A DNA stretch of 53,472 bases. Source: Bog-473 sp035534235. Lineage in GTDB: Bacteria; Actinomycetota; Acidimicrobiia; Acidimicrobiales; RAAP-2. The stretch's first letter is position 1. Every line of letters starts with the position of its first letter. Shown here piece after piece: positions 16,175 through 24,573 of this stretch. Under the pieces are notes generated by a model. The model was not told the DNA's origin, did not search any database, and saw only the letters and a program-made list of their open reading frames with translations. The stretch is taken from the NCBI GenBank assembly GCA_035534235.1, contig DATLSH010000004.1:1-53472 (forward strand), read 5' to 3'. The translations under genes were made by a program, and so were the position numbers.

Positions 16175-17530
16175 CTAGGCGTTCTTGGGCAACTCGGAGA
16201 ACGGTGTGACGCGGTCGTTGTTGGGCTCCTTGGGCAGCCCCAGCACGCGCTCGCCGATGATGTTCCGCTGCACCTGGTCGGTGCCTCCGTAAATGGGGGG
16301 AGCCTGGGCGAACAGCGCCATCTCGGTCACCCCTCCCGCGAAGGGGTCGCCGGTGGCCTGCACCAGGCTGGCCTTGTCGTCGGCGTCGTAGGCGTGCAGC
16401 ATGCCCGCGGGCCCCGATATCCGCAGGCCGAGGTCGCGGGTCAGGCGCACGATCTGGCTCATGGACAGCTTGGCCACGTTCGGCATGCCCGGGATGTCCG
16501 CGCCCTGCTCCTTGACCGCTTTGACCCGCAACCCGTTGAACCGGCCCAGCTCGCCCAGGGTGTACAGGCGGGCCAGATCCTGGCGCACCCCGGCGTCCTG
16601 GTTGACGCCTCGCGACTGCGCCAGCCCGATGAGCAGGCCGGCGGCGCCCCGCAGGGCGCCGAGCGCGCCACCGGCCGGCTTGCTGTTGCCGGCACTGTTG
16701 GGGCCACCGGACTTGGATTTGGGGGCCACCAAGTCGCCTACTCTCTTGCTCAGGGCACCCATCACACTGCCCGGCTGGGCCAGGCCACCACCGGCCGCGT
16801 TGCCACCACCCGAGCCGAGGCCGGCCCGCTCGTTCATCAGCGTCGTGTTGGCCGCGGCCCACCCGTTGTTGAGCCCGCCGATCAGAGCCGAGTCGGCCAC
16901 CCGGGCGTCGGTGAGGAACACCTCGTTGAAGAGTGCGTGCCCGGTCATCTCCTTGAGGGGGCGGACGTCGACCCCTTCCTGGTGCATGTCGAAGGCGAAG
17001 TACGAGATCCCCTGGTGCTTCGGCACCTCGGGATCGGTCCGGGCCAGCAGCATGCCGAGGTCGGCGTACTGGCCACCCGAGGTCCACACCTTCTGCCCGT
17101 TGATGATCCATTCGTCGCCGTCCTTCAGGGCCCTGGTCTGCAAGCCGGCCAGGTCCGACCCGGCCTGAGGCTCGCTGAACAGCTGGCACCACGCCTTCTG
17201 GCCGGTCACGATGTCGCGTACATAGAGGTCGATCTGCTCCTGGGTGCCGTGGGTGGCGATGGTGGGGGCAGCCAGGAGGAGGCCGAGTCCCGCCGGGGCG
17301 CCGAGGGCACCGAATTTGGCTATCTCGGTGGCCACCGTGACGGCATCGGCCCGGGCGACGGCCCGGCCATAGGCGTTGGTGGGAAGCCCCGGGGCCGACC
17401 AGCCCGCGGTGCCCAGGCGCTCCCACCATTCGGCGACGGTGAGGTCGGGATCCCAATTCTGTCCGAGCCAGGCCCGCAGCTCGCTCAGGAGATCTTCCAG
17501 GCTCAGTGTTTCGGTCGCGGTATCGGTCAC
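16175..17530 (-). CDS. Acyl-CoA dehydrogenase (FadE-type) with Gly/Ser-rich insert
   Basis: 451 residues; flavin-dependent alpha,beta-dehydrogenation of an acyl-CoA. Visible motifs are CQLFSEPQAGSDLAGL, WIINGQKVWTSGGQYADLGMLLART and the C-terminal YGGTDQVQRNIIGERVLGLP, where the last block normally contacts FAD and substrate. Between about residues 232 and 300 there is a Gly/Ser/Ala-rich segment with charged clusters, unusual for the family. It lies 9 nt downstream of the DUF2889 stop. Confidence 0.95.
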   Translation of the reverse strand: MTDTATETLSLEDLLSELRAWLGQNWDPDLTVAEWWERLGTAGWSAPGLPTNAYGRAVARADAVTVATEIAKFGALGAPAGLGLLLAAPTIATHGTQEQIDLYVRDIVTGQKAWCQLFSEPQAGSDLAGLQTRALKDGDEWIINGQKVWTSGGQYADLGMLLARTDPEVPKHQGISYFAFDMHQEGVDVRPLKEMTGHALFNEVFLTDARVADSALIGGLNNGWAAANTTLMNERAGLGSGGGNAAGGGLAQPGSVMGALSKRVGDLVAPKSKSGGPNSAGNSKPAGGALGALRGAAGLLIGLAQSRGVNQDAGVRQDLARLYTLGELGRFNGLRVKAVKEQGADIPGMPNVAKLSMSQIVRLTRDLGLRISGPAGMLHAYDADDKASLVQATGDPFAGGVTEMALFAQAPPIYGGTDQVQRNIIGERVLGLPKEPNNDRVTPFSELPKNA

Positions 17531-17539
17531 GTCCAGAAG

Positions 17540-18469
17540 CTACCGGACGGGCGACTCCGTCAGGTGATCGGCTTGGGACAGGGAGGCCAGGAGGTCGTTG
17601 AGGTGGGTGCACGTCGAAGTGCCCACGAGCTCGTTCTTCACCAGCGCCCGCAGGTCGGACACCCGCCGCCCTACGAGGCGCGCCGCGCTGCCGGCCGCCG
17701 AGGGGCATTCGGCCCACGGGAGGACCCGCGGGGTGGCCACACACGTACTGATGAGATCGCCCCGGCCGTCCGGATCGGGGACCAGGGTGGCGCCGACCGA
17801 GTACTCGTGCAGCACCGTGACCACCCCGTCATCCCGGGCGTAGCTGTCCCGGAACATGGCAAACACCTCGTCCCCGTCGCGCTGGATGAGTCGTTGCCGG
17901 CGCATGGAACCCGGTTCGAGTGCGGGCATCTCGTGCCACATCCCGGCGCCGTCACCGGGGGAGACCGGCCCGTTCGGCGTGGGCATCTCGCGGGTGGTGC
18001 GAATCTGCACCATGAACGAGGCGGGAGCGGCCCAACCCGCGCAGATGTCGACGGGCAGGCCGGCCAGCGCCTCGTCGGGGATGGGGGAGGGGAAGAGGCC
18101 GGTGTAGAGGGACCCGTACCCGGAAAGGAGGGCCGCCACCGGGAGCTCGGAGAGCAGGATCCAGCGCAGCGTCCCCGGTTCATACAGCCCATCGACGACG
18201 GCCCGGAATCCCCGCGCCACCGCCCGACCCAGCAGAGCAACGCTCCCTCGGTCGGCCGGCCGGAGGTCGAGGGAGATCAGCTCGCGCCCCTTCCCCACGA
18301 GAGCCCGGCAGTCCACCGAGCCGCCCGGGTCGACGGCGATGCCGCGCAGCTCCAGGGTGCCATCTCCGAGGGTGTGCATGTCGACGCTGCTGGTGCGGCG
18401 GAAGGACCCCGGCAACCGTGCCGGGAGGCTGGTCATGGGCTCGGCCAGGAAATGCGCCACATGGGTCAC
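17540..18469 (-). CDS. DUF2889-like protein
   Basis: 309 residues from GTG 18469; an ATG at 18436 is an alternative. The opening FRRTSSVDMHTLGDGTLELRGIAVD and the following DCRALVGKGRELISLDLR resemble DUF2889, which often sits with CoA-dependent aromatic, terpene or steroid catabolism genes and has no proven reaction. It is the first gene of the seven-gene minus operon and diverges from the DUF1214 gene with only 23 nt between starts, so both promoters must overlap. Confidence 0.75.
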   Translation of the reverse strand: MTHVAHFLAEPMTSLPARLPGSFRRTSSVDMHTLGDGTLELRGIAVDPGGSVDCRALVGKGRELISLDLRPADRGSVALLGRAVARGFRAVVDGLYEPGTLRWILLSELPVAALLSGYGSLYTGLFPSPIPDEALAGLPVDICAGWAAPASFMVQIRTTREMPTPNGPVSPGDGAGMWHEMPALEPGSMRRQRLIQRDGDEVFAMFRDSYARDDGVVTVLHEYSVGATLVPDPDGRGDLISTCVATPRVLPWAECPSAAGSAARLVGRRVSDLRALVKNELVGTSTCTHLNDLLASLSQADHLTESPVR

Positions 18470-18492
18470 CCGTCCAACGGTAGCGTCGCCCC

Positions 18493-19671
18493 GTGGAAGA
18501 CCGGCTCGCTGCGGCATTCGAGGCCTGGGTGCAGGCCCAGAAGGCGGCCCTGGCCGTGGTGACCGGAGCCGACGGCGTGCCCGGCACCGACATCGATACA
18601 GCGGAGGGCTACCGCTGGGTGACCCGCCTGTCCCGGCTGGCCCTGGAGTGGATCGTGGAGAAGTCCGACCCGCTGCACCCGCAGCTCTTCACGCTGCAGG
18701 ACGAGTACCGCAAGTTGCTGGTCGACAATCCCGACGTGCACTACCTCTTCTGCGTGCTCGACGACAGCCACTCCTACCGGCTGGTCGGCTACCGGGGGGA
18801 GTGCGCCTACCTCGGGATGACCTTCGGCACGCCCTTCGGGCAGGGCGAGGTGGGTGGCCGGACGGGGACGCAGACCCAGACGCACATAGACGAGTACGAC
18901 ATCGGCCCCGACGGCGAGGTCGACATCCTGATCGCGCCGGAATCTGCGATGCCGTACCCCCGGCCGCCCAACTCCATCATCCTGGAGCCGGGCACGGCGC
19001 AGCTGGCGATTCGGGAGACCCATTTCGAGCGCACGCCCGAACGGCTCTCCCGTCTACGGATGGAGTTGGCGGCCAAGCCCGGGGAGGAGCCGCCGCCACC
19101 CCTGCTGTCTTCCGAGGAGCTGGCCCCCAAGCTGGAATTCGCCGCCATGTTCCTCACCTTCGTCGGGGGGGCGGCGCTGCAGATGTGGCACGACGCCGGG
19201 ACGAACATGAACACGTTCGGGGGCGGGGCGGGTTCCGCGCACGTCGCGGCCCAGGATGACGAGGTGCGCACGCATTCCAATGCCGAGATGACCTATCACG
19301 GCGGGCGCTTCCGCCTCACGCCGGGCCAGGCGCTGGTGGTGACGGTGCACCAGCCGGAGCGCCCGTTCCTCTACTGGGGGCTCACGCTGACCTCGCCGTG
19401 GATGGAGAGCTTCGACTACCGCTACACCACGACGGCGCTCAACAACCGCACGGCCCAGCAGTCCGAGGACGGGAGCTGGCGGCTGGTGATCGCGCCGTCG
19501 GACCCGGGCCCGGGGGTGGCGAACTGGCTGAATACGGGGGGCCGTCTGGAGGGTTACATGCTGGTGCGCTGGGTCTTGGCCGATGGCCCGCCGCATCCCA
19601 CCTGCGACCTGGTGTCGGTGGCGGACCTCGCCACACCTGCGGACGTTCAGACCTCCGAGGGCACCCCGTAA
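18493..19671 (+). CDS. DUF1214-domain protein
   Basis: 392 residues from GTG 18493. The C-terminal third (RFRLTPGQALVVTVHQPERPFLYWGL, then YRYTTTALNNRTAQ and WLNTGG) matches DUF1214 (PF06742). These proteins often sit in mycobacterial lipid or xenobiotic loci; no activity is established. The N-terminal half is unassigned. It overlaps the sulfotransferase gene tail to tail by 25 nt. Confidence 0.85.
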   Translation: MEDRLAAAFEAWVQAQKAALAVVTGADGVPGTDIDTAEGYRWVTRLSRLALEWIVEKSDPLHPQLFTLQDEYRKLLVDNPDVHYLFCVLDDSHSYRLVGYRGECAYLGMTFGTPFGQGEVGGRTGTQTQTHIDEYDIGPDGEVDILIAPESAMPYPRPPNSIILEPGTAQLAIRETHFERTPERLSRLRMELAAKPGEEPPPPLLSSEELAPKLEFAAMFLTFVGGAALQMWHDAGTNMNTFGGGAGSAHVAAQDDEVRTHSNAEMTYHGGRFRLTPGQALVVTVHQPERPFLYWGLTLTSPWMESFDYRYTTTALNNRTAQQSEDGSWRLVIAPSDPGPGVANWLNTGGRLEGYMLVRWVLADGPPHPTCDLVSVADLATPADVQTSEGTP

Positions 19672-20834
19672 CGCTCCTGGTAAGGAGCGACATGGGCCCG
19701 GTGGGTGGCCAGGTCGAGGCCCGTGTCGGCGAAGGAATAGTCGTGGCCCGGGGTGCGGTCCGTGTGGCGCGTCGCCAGGTACCGGGTCAGGCGGGATCGG
19801 TAGGCGTCGGTGATGGGGAGGTCCCAGCCGGAATAGAGCCCCTCGACGGTGCGGACGGGGTCTGAAATGAGGTCGTGGTAGACGACATCGCTGATCTGTG
19901 CATTTGGAATGGTGCCGGCGTCCCGCTCTGCCGAAACGCCGTCCATCTGCATCTCCATCCCCATGGCCATGAACTCGACCAGGACGGCGTGGTCGACATG
20001 CTCGGAGTGCATGTGGTGCAAGGTGGCCATCAGATCGGACAGGGATCCGATGACCCGTAGGGGATCCCGGTGGGTGATGACCACCTTGGCGTCGGGGTAG
20101 GTGTGGAAGACGAGCGGGAGGGCGGACAGGTGGGAGGGGGCCTTGAGGACCCACCTCGCCGTCGCCGGGCTGGCGGACCACTGCAGGGTCTGGAGCATGC
20201 GGCGGTGCCAGTCGTAAATGGGTGCCTGGTCCTGCCCGCTGCGCCAGATGGTGTAGGTGCCGACGTTGTAGAGGCCGGTGTAGATGTCGCTCGAGAATTG
20301 GTGGGCGAAGGCGAAGATGCACTCGGTGGGGAGGTGGCCGCCGTTCTCGTGCATGGCCGTGAAGGCGGGGACCATCTCGTCCATCAAGGTGATCTCGTCG
20401 TGGCAGAGGCTTACCGAGCGCTCGTTACGAGGGACGGTGTGGAGGAGCTCCCACAGCAGCGGTGGCCGGTTGTCGGGGTCGCAGGCGAGCAGCTCGTGGA
20501 GCAACGTCGTACCTGACCGACCCAGGCCGGTGACGACAATGGGGGAGTGCACCGCTTCGTCGTCAATGGCGGGTTCCCGCTTCCAGACGTCCACCAGCCG
20601 GAGACGGTTCTGCAGGATCAGCTGGAGCTCGGCCCGGGTCCGCAAGCGACCCGGCAGGTGGAGCCGGGCCTCATGGTCGAGGGAAGTGCACAGGCGGAGG
20701 AACGGTTCCTCCCACCACGTAGGTCCGAAGTCGTCGAGGCCGGTGGTGGCCTGCGCGGCCCGGCGGAGCTCATCGGGTTCGAGCGAGATGAGTGACCGCC
20801 CGTCATCCCCTAGCCCATGGCCGAGCGAGATCAT
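19647..20834 (-). CDS. Sulfotransferase family protein (Sulfotransfer_3 type)
   Basis: 395 residues from the ATG at 20834; a GTG at 20876 would add 14. The 5'-phosphosulfate loop is VVTGLGRSGTTLLHELL, and the 3'-phosphate site is ITHRDPLRVIGSLSDL. These enzymes move sulfate from PAPS to a hydroxyl or amine; in this actinobacterial subgroup the acceptor is generally unknown and activity is often unproven. It borders the CoA catabolic operon. Confidence 0.92.
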   Translation of the reverse strand: MISLGHGLGDDGRSLISLEPDELRRAAQATTGLDDFGPTWWEEPFLRLCTSLDHEARLHLPGRLRTRAELQLILQNRLRLVDVWKREPAIDDEAVHSPIVVTGLGRSGTTLLHELLACDPDNRPPLLWELLHTVPRNERSVSLCHDEITLMDEMVPAFTAMHENGGHLPTECIFAFAHQFSSDIYTGLYNVGTYTIWRSGQDQAPIYDWHRRMLQTLQWSASPATARWVLKAPSHLSALPLVFHTYPDAKVVITHRDPLRVIGSLSDLMATLHHMHSEHVDHAVLVEFMAMGMEMQMDGVSAERDAGTIPNAQISDVVYHDLISDPVRTVEGLYSGWDLPITDAYRSRLTRYLATRHTDRTPGHDYSFADTGLDLATHRAHVAPYQERYGVPSEV

Positions 20835-21052
20835 CTTCTCGGTCCAGGCGCTGCGTGGTGGGGGAGCCCAGGGCACGGGGCGTCACGGTAGTGGTCGGGC
20901 CGGTTGTGTGCCGCCGGGAAGGTGGGAGGGAGCATCGGTCGGTGGGCACCCGGGAGATGCCCGGCGGCTACTCGGGCCTTGCGGTACGGTGTGTCCCTGG
21001 GGCCGGATCCACGGTTCGGCCCGCCGTCCTGTGGGGGGAGGGTCTACCGGCG

Positions 21053-21202
21053 ATGAGGTTTCCGATGATGGGCGGAAGCATGTGGGGGGGAGTAGGGCCC
21101 GGCATGGCCTGGGACTCGACGCCTCGGGCGGCCTTCGGGCCGATGCTGTCGGTAATCAGCACTTCACGGCTTTTTGCAAGCAGATGGGAGTGGTTCGTAT
21201 GA
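21053..21202 (+). CDS. Possible small ORF or relict N-terminus
   Basis: 49 codons from the ATG at 21053, preceded by a G-rich GGGGGAGGG about 10 nt upstream. The product starts MRFPMMGGSMWGGVGPGMAW. The Met/Gly/Trp-rich start resembles the extreme N-terminus of some actinobacterial ABC exporters, so this could be a remnant left by a deletion, or chance. The promoter of the next gene lies within its 3' end. Confidence 0.25.
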   Translation: MRFPMMGGSMWGGVGPGMAWDSTPRAAFGPMLSVISTSRLFASRWEWFV

Positions 21203-21203
21203 T
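21174..21203 (+). promoter_or_regulatory. Promoter of the secreted-protein/ABC operon
   Basis: TTGCAA (21174-21179), an 18-nt spacer and TATGAT (21198-21203) make a good sigma-70-type promoter. Transcription would start near 21210, about 48 nt before the ATG at 21258, which has a G-rich ribosome site (AAGGGGGCGGGG). Confidence 0.6.
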
Positions 21204-21257
21204 TGCAGCCAAACGGTCGTTAGACGGATAGTGGAATTGACTGAAGGGGGCGGGGAC

Positions 21258-22808
21258 ATGCTCGAGCAACGAACTTTTTGGGGCCGCATGTGGGCCACGG
21301 GGCACACCTCGGTCGGACTGCGGCTGGGGGTCGGCGGCGCGCTCTTCGTGGGGATGTGTGTGGCGCAATTCTCCATGACCTCCCCGTCCGCGGCCGACAC
21401 GGGCGCCGCCGCCACCCAGGGAAGCTCCTACGCCCAGTCATTGCAGATCACCCCCCATGAAGGAGCACTGGCGGTAGGTGCCGTCATGGGTGAGGCGCTC
21501 GCTGGCTACACGGGCACGTCCGCCCGGGCGCAGTCGCAGGGAGTCGACCTCGGCTCCGTCGGCCTGTCGGCGCAGGGCTGGAACTGCGGTTCGCCGCCGA
21601 ATCAGAACGTGTACGACGCCGTGCCGGAACCGCTGATAGCCGAGTCCGGGGCCCCGGGTGCGGCGCAGGGTGAGACGCAAGCACCGAGCAAGTCGGACTA
21701 TGGCTCCACCGAGTACGCCGTCGCCAACTTCAACCCTTACAGCGAAGCGGACACGACGTACGCCGGCCCGTTCACTGACCCGACCCACGCCATCAACGTG
21801 TCCGGGCTGCATGCCAAGAGCTGGTCCGGCGTCGTCAACGGTGTCACCGAAGCCGGCGCCGCTTCGGACGTCGACTCGCTCAGCATCGGCGCTGGCGCAG
21901 TCGTGCTGAATGGGTTGCACTGGGAGGCCACGGCCCCCATCGGGACCGGCGCCCCGGCGCCTTCAGGGAACTTCACCATCGGACAGGTGCTGATCAATGG
22001 AATCGCTCTTCCGAATGTCGCCGACCTTTCGGCTGTCCAGACTGCGGTGAACGCGGCGCTGGGCACCCTTGGCCTGTTGGTGCAACTGCCACAGGCCACG
22101 ATCGTGCAGGGGACCCAGTTCGTCCCCCCGATGCAAATTGAGGCGGTTCCCAACACAACCCGCGACTCAATGCTCGATCCGGCAATCACCGCGGCCGGGC
22201 CCGATTACTTCCAGATCACCAACGGGCTCGAGAATGGTTTCACCGCCGACAAGGCTCCCGCCAACTCGCTCGGTCCGGTCGAAGCGACCGCCCCGGGACA
22301 GCAGATCAAAGCGGCCCTGTGCCAGAGTGACACCCCCATCACGGTGGCCGACATCACCCTGGCCGCCTTCGATGGCGGCGGGTACTTCAGCGCCGCACTC
22401 GGTGGCGTCAATGCCAGCAGCTCCCCGCTTCCGGTCAACACGTTCAATCTCACCCCGGTCGGGTTGGGCACGGTGACAGTGCCCAGCGAGACGCAGGTCA
22501 TCCCGGGCGCGCTGGGCACGCCGGGCACGACGGGGAACACGGGGAACACCGGCTCGGGGCCGACGCTGGGTGGCGCGACCCCGATTGCCGGGAACGCCCC
22601 GCCGGCAGCCTCGACCCCCTCCGCCCCGACCACCCCTCCTTCTGCCGTGGGCCAGGCGATCGGAGCGACCCGTCCAGCCGGCTTCACCTCTGGCGGCCCC
22701 CTCCTCGCCGCCGGACTTCCGGCCCTGGCGCTCTTGCTGCTCCTGATTGAAGGTGACCGCAGGATGATGCGCCGGGCGCAGCGTCGATTCGCCGCTCTGG
22801 AGGCGTGA
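21258..22808 (+). CDS. Large secreted, C-terminally anchored protein, unknown family
   Basis: 516 residues from the ATG at 21258. An N-terminal hydrophobic segment (about 20-40) acts as signal or anchor. The extracellular part is low in Lys and Cys and rich in Ala/Gly/Thr/Asn, with repeated small-residue loops. A Pro/Thr/Gly linker (GTPGTTGNTGNTG, about 415-475) leads to a C-terminal membrane helix (GLPALALLLLLIEG) and a basic tail (RRMMRRAQRR). I do not recognise a domain. Being first in an operon with an importer, it could be a surface capture or scaffold protein for the transporter substrate (inference). Confidence 0.85.
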   Translation: MLEQRTFWGRMWATGHTSVGLRLGVGGALFVGMCVAQFSMTSPSAADTGAAATQGSSYAQSLQITPHEGALAVGAVMGEALAGYTGTSARAQSQGVDLGSVGLSAQGWNCGSPPNQNVYDAVPEPLIAESGAPGAAQGETQAPSKSDYGSTEYAVANFNPYSEADTTYAGPFTDPTHAINVSGLHAKSWSGVVNGVTEAGAASDVDSLSIGAGAVVLNGLHWEATAPIGTGAPAPSGNFTIGQVLINGIALPNVADLSAVQTAVNAALGTLGLLVQLPQATIVQGTQFVPPMQIEAVPNTTRDSMLDPAITAAGPDYFQITNGLENGFTADKAPANSLGPVEATAPGQQIKAALCQSDTPITVADITLAAFDGGGYFSAALGGVNASSSPLPVNTFNLTPVGLGTVTVPSETQVIPGALGTPGTTGNTGNTGSGPTLGGATPIAGNAPPAASTPSAPTTPPSAVGQAIGATRPAGFTSGGPLLAAGLPALALLLLLIEGDRRMMRRAQRRFAALEA

Positions 22809-22812
22809 CAGG

Positions 22813-24573
22813 GTGGACTCCGTGAACGGACCTGTGGGCGATACCGGCCGCACGCCGGCCGGGAACTTCCCGGTGGCACAGCGCCTGATGCGGGGCTACG
22901 CCCCCGCGGCGGTGCTCGTGCTGGTGGTGGCGCTCACCGCGATTTTGGTGCCGAGCCGGGTGCCGAAGTCGGCCAACAGCTCCAACGTGGGTCCCGCGGG
23001 CAGCGGTGCAGTGATCGGCAACGGCAGCGGATCATCCGCCTCCACCTCTATCCCGTCTGCCACCGCCCCACCTTCGGGACAGGTCGCCAGCAGCGGCACC
23101 ACAACGAAAGGTGGCACCGGAGGCAAGGCCGGCAGCGCCGGCACCGCCGGGTCCGCGGGGAGCACCGTCGTCACTCCGGGCAAGGTTGAGCCGTGCAGCG
23201 GCCAGACCGAGCAGGTTCCCGGCGACCCGTACTCGCCGCCGTGTCAGACGTTTTCCGGCAGCAACGGCGGCGCGACGGCGACCGGTGTCTCCGCCAACAC
23301 CATCACGGTGACGGCTCGGCTGACGACCGACGAGAGCTTCCAGCAGACCCTGGCCAAGCTGGCAGGTGCGCAGCTTCAGGACACCAACGCGGACAACCAG
23401 CGCACGCTCAATGTCCTGGCCAAGTACTTCAACACCCACTTCCAGTTCTACGGCCGGCAGATACAGATCAAGTACTTCACGGGGCAGGGCTCCTTGTCCA
23501 ACGAGCTTCAGGGCTACGGCCAGGCCGACGCCGAGGTCGATGCCAAGACCGCCCAGTCCTTGGGGTCGTTCGCCGACGTCACAGCCGAGTCCGAGCCCTA
23601 CGCCACGGCCCTGTGGAACGACGGGATCATGGGCTTCGGCGATCCGTACATGCCGAATTACTGGCACGAGCAGCATGCCCCGTACGACTGGTCGCTGGCC
23701 ACCGACGGCACCGACCTGGCCACCAGCGCGGCCAACTACGCGGTGCAGAAGCTCTGCCCGGCGGGGTCCCCCGCCGCTTATGCCGGTGGCAGCATCAAGG
23801 GCGCCCCCCGCAAGTTCGCCGGTATCGTGCCCGAGAACGAGCTCTACGTGACCTCGGGCCAGGTCTTCCAGTCAATCATGGCGGCACACGGGTGCCAGGA
23901 GACACAGTTCGAGTACTCCCTCGACCTCGGCACTGAGTCCCAGCAGGCGTCCAATCTGGTGGCCCAGCTCAAGGCCGGCGGGTACACGACGATCATCTGC
24001 GGGTGCGACCCGATCTTCCCGGTGTACCTCTCGGGACAGGCCGCCCAACAGAATTACTTCCCTGAATTCGTGGAGATCGGCGCCGCCCTCGTCGATCAGG
24101 ACTACGTGGGCCAGTTGTACAATCAACAGTTCTACGCGCATGCCTTCGGGATCAGCCCCAACGAGGCCACCGTCCCCTACACCCAGAGCATCGGGTACGC
24201 GGCCTACGAGTCGGAGTGCCAGAGCGACCCGACGTTGTGCGGCGGCCAGGGGCCGGCGTACTTCGTAAACCTCATCTATTCGCAGCTGGACATGATGGCC
24301 ATCGGGATCCAGATGGCCGGGCCCGACTTGACCCCGGCCAATTTCCAGGCCGGGATGTTCGCCTATCCGCCCAAACTGGGTCCGGCCGGGCTCTGGGGTT
24401 TCAGTACCACACAGCACACCATCCCAAACGACTTCCGGGAGGTCTGTTGGAGCCCGAACACGGTCTCGCCGTTCAACGGCAAGATGGGGGCCTACGTCCA
24501 GACATCCACTCAGCGCTGGTCGGCCACGAGCATCCCCTCCGGTCCGCCGGGCTGTACCATCCCGTCGTCGTGA
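22813..24573 (+). CDS. ABC transporter substrate-binding protein (LivJ-like, type I periplasmic fold)
   Basis: 586 residues from GTG 22813, 4 nt after the previous stop. An N-terminal membrane segment (PAAVLVLVVALTAILVP, about 35-52) anchors it; there is no lipobox cysteine. A Ser/Gly/Thr-rich linker of about 70 residues precedes the binding domain, which starts near residue 155 (ANTITVTARLTTDE). Leu/Ile/Val-binding-protein-like proteins take amino acids, amides, urea or aromatic acids. The long linker places the binding domain away from the membrane. The stop overlaps the permease start by GTGA. Confidence 0.9.
   Translation: MDSVNGPVGDTGRTPAGNFPVAQRLMRGYAPAAVLVLVVALTAILVPSRVPKSANSSNVGPAGSGAVIGNGSGSSASTSIPSATAPPSGQVASSGTTTKGGTGGKAGSAGTAGSAGSTVVTPGKVEPCSGQTEQVPGDPYSPPCQTFSGSNGGATATGVSANTITVTARLTTDESFQQTLAKLAGAQLQDTNADNQRTLNVLAKYFNTHFQFYGRQIQIKYFTGQGSLSNELQGYGQADAEVDAKTAQSLGSFADVTAESEPYATALWNDGIMGFGDPYMPNYWHEQHAPYDWSLATDGTDLATSAANYAVQKLCPAGSPAAYAGGSIKGAPRKFAGIVPENELYVTSGQVFQSIMAAHGCQETQFEYSLDLGTESQQASNLVAQLKAGGYTTIICGCDPIFPVYLSGQAAQQNYFPEFVEIGAALVDQDYVGQLYNQQFYAHAFGISPNEATVPYTQSIGYAAYESECQSDPTLCGGQGPAYFVNLIYSQLDMMAIGIQMAGPDLTPANFQAGMFAYPPKLGPAGLWGFSTTQHTIPNDFREVCWSPNTVSPFNGKMGAYVQTSTQRWSATSIPSGPPGCTIPSS

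Larger units (their letters stand above)
20835..21257. other. Intergenic region with candidate mini-ORF and promoter
   Basis: 423 nt between the sulfotransferase and the secreted-protein gene. It holds upstream sequence for both divergent genes, a possible 49-codon ORF (21053-21202) and the promoter at 21174-21203. I see no RNA gene or terminator in the remainder. Confidence 0.6.
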
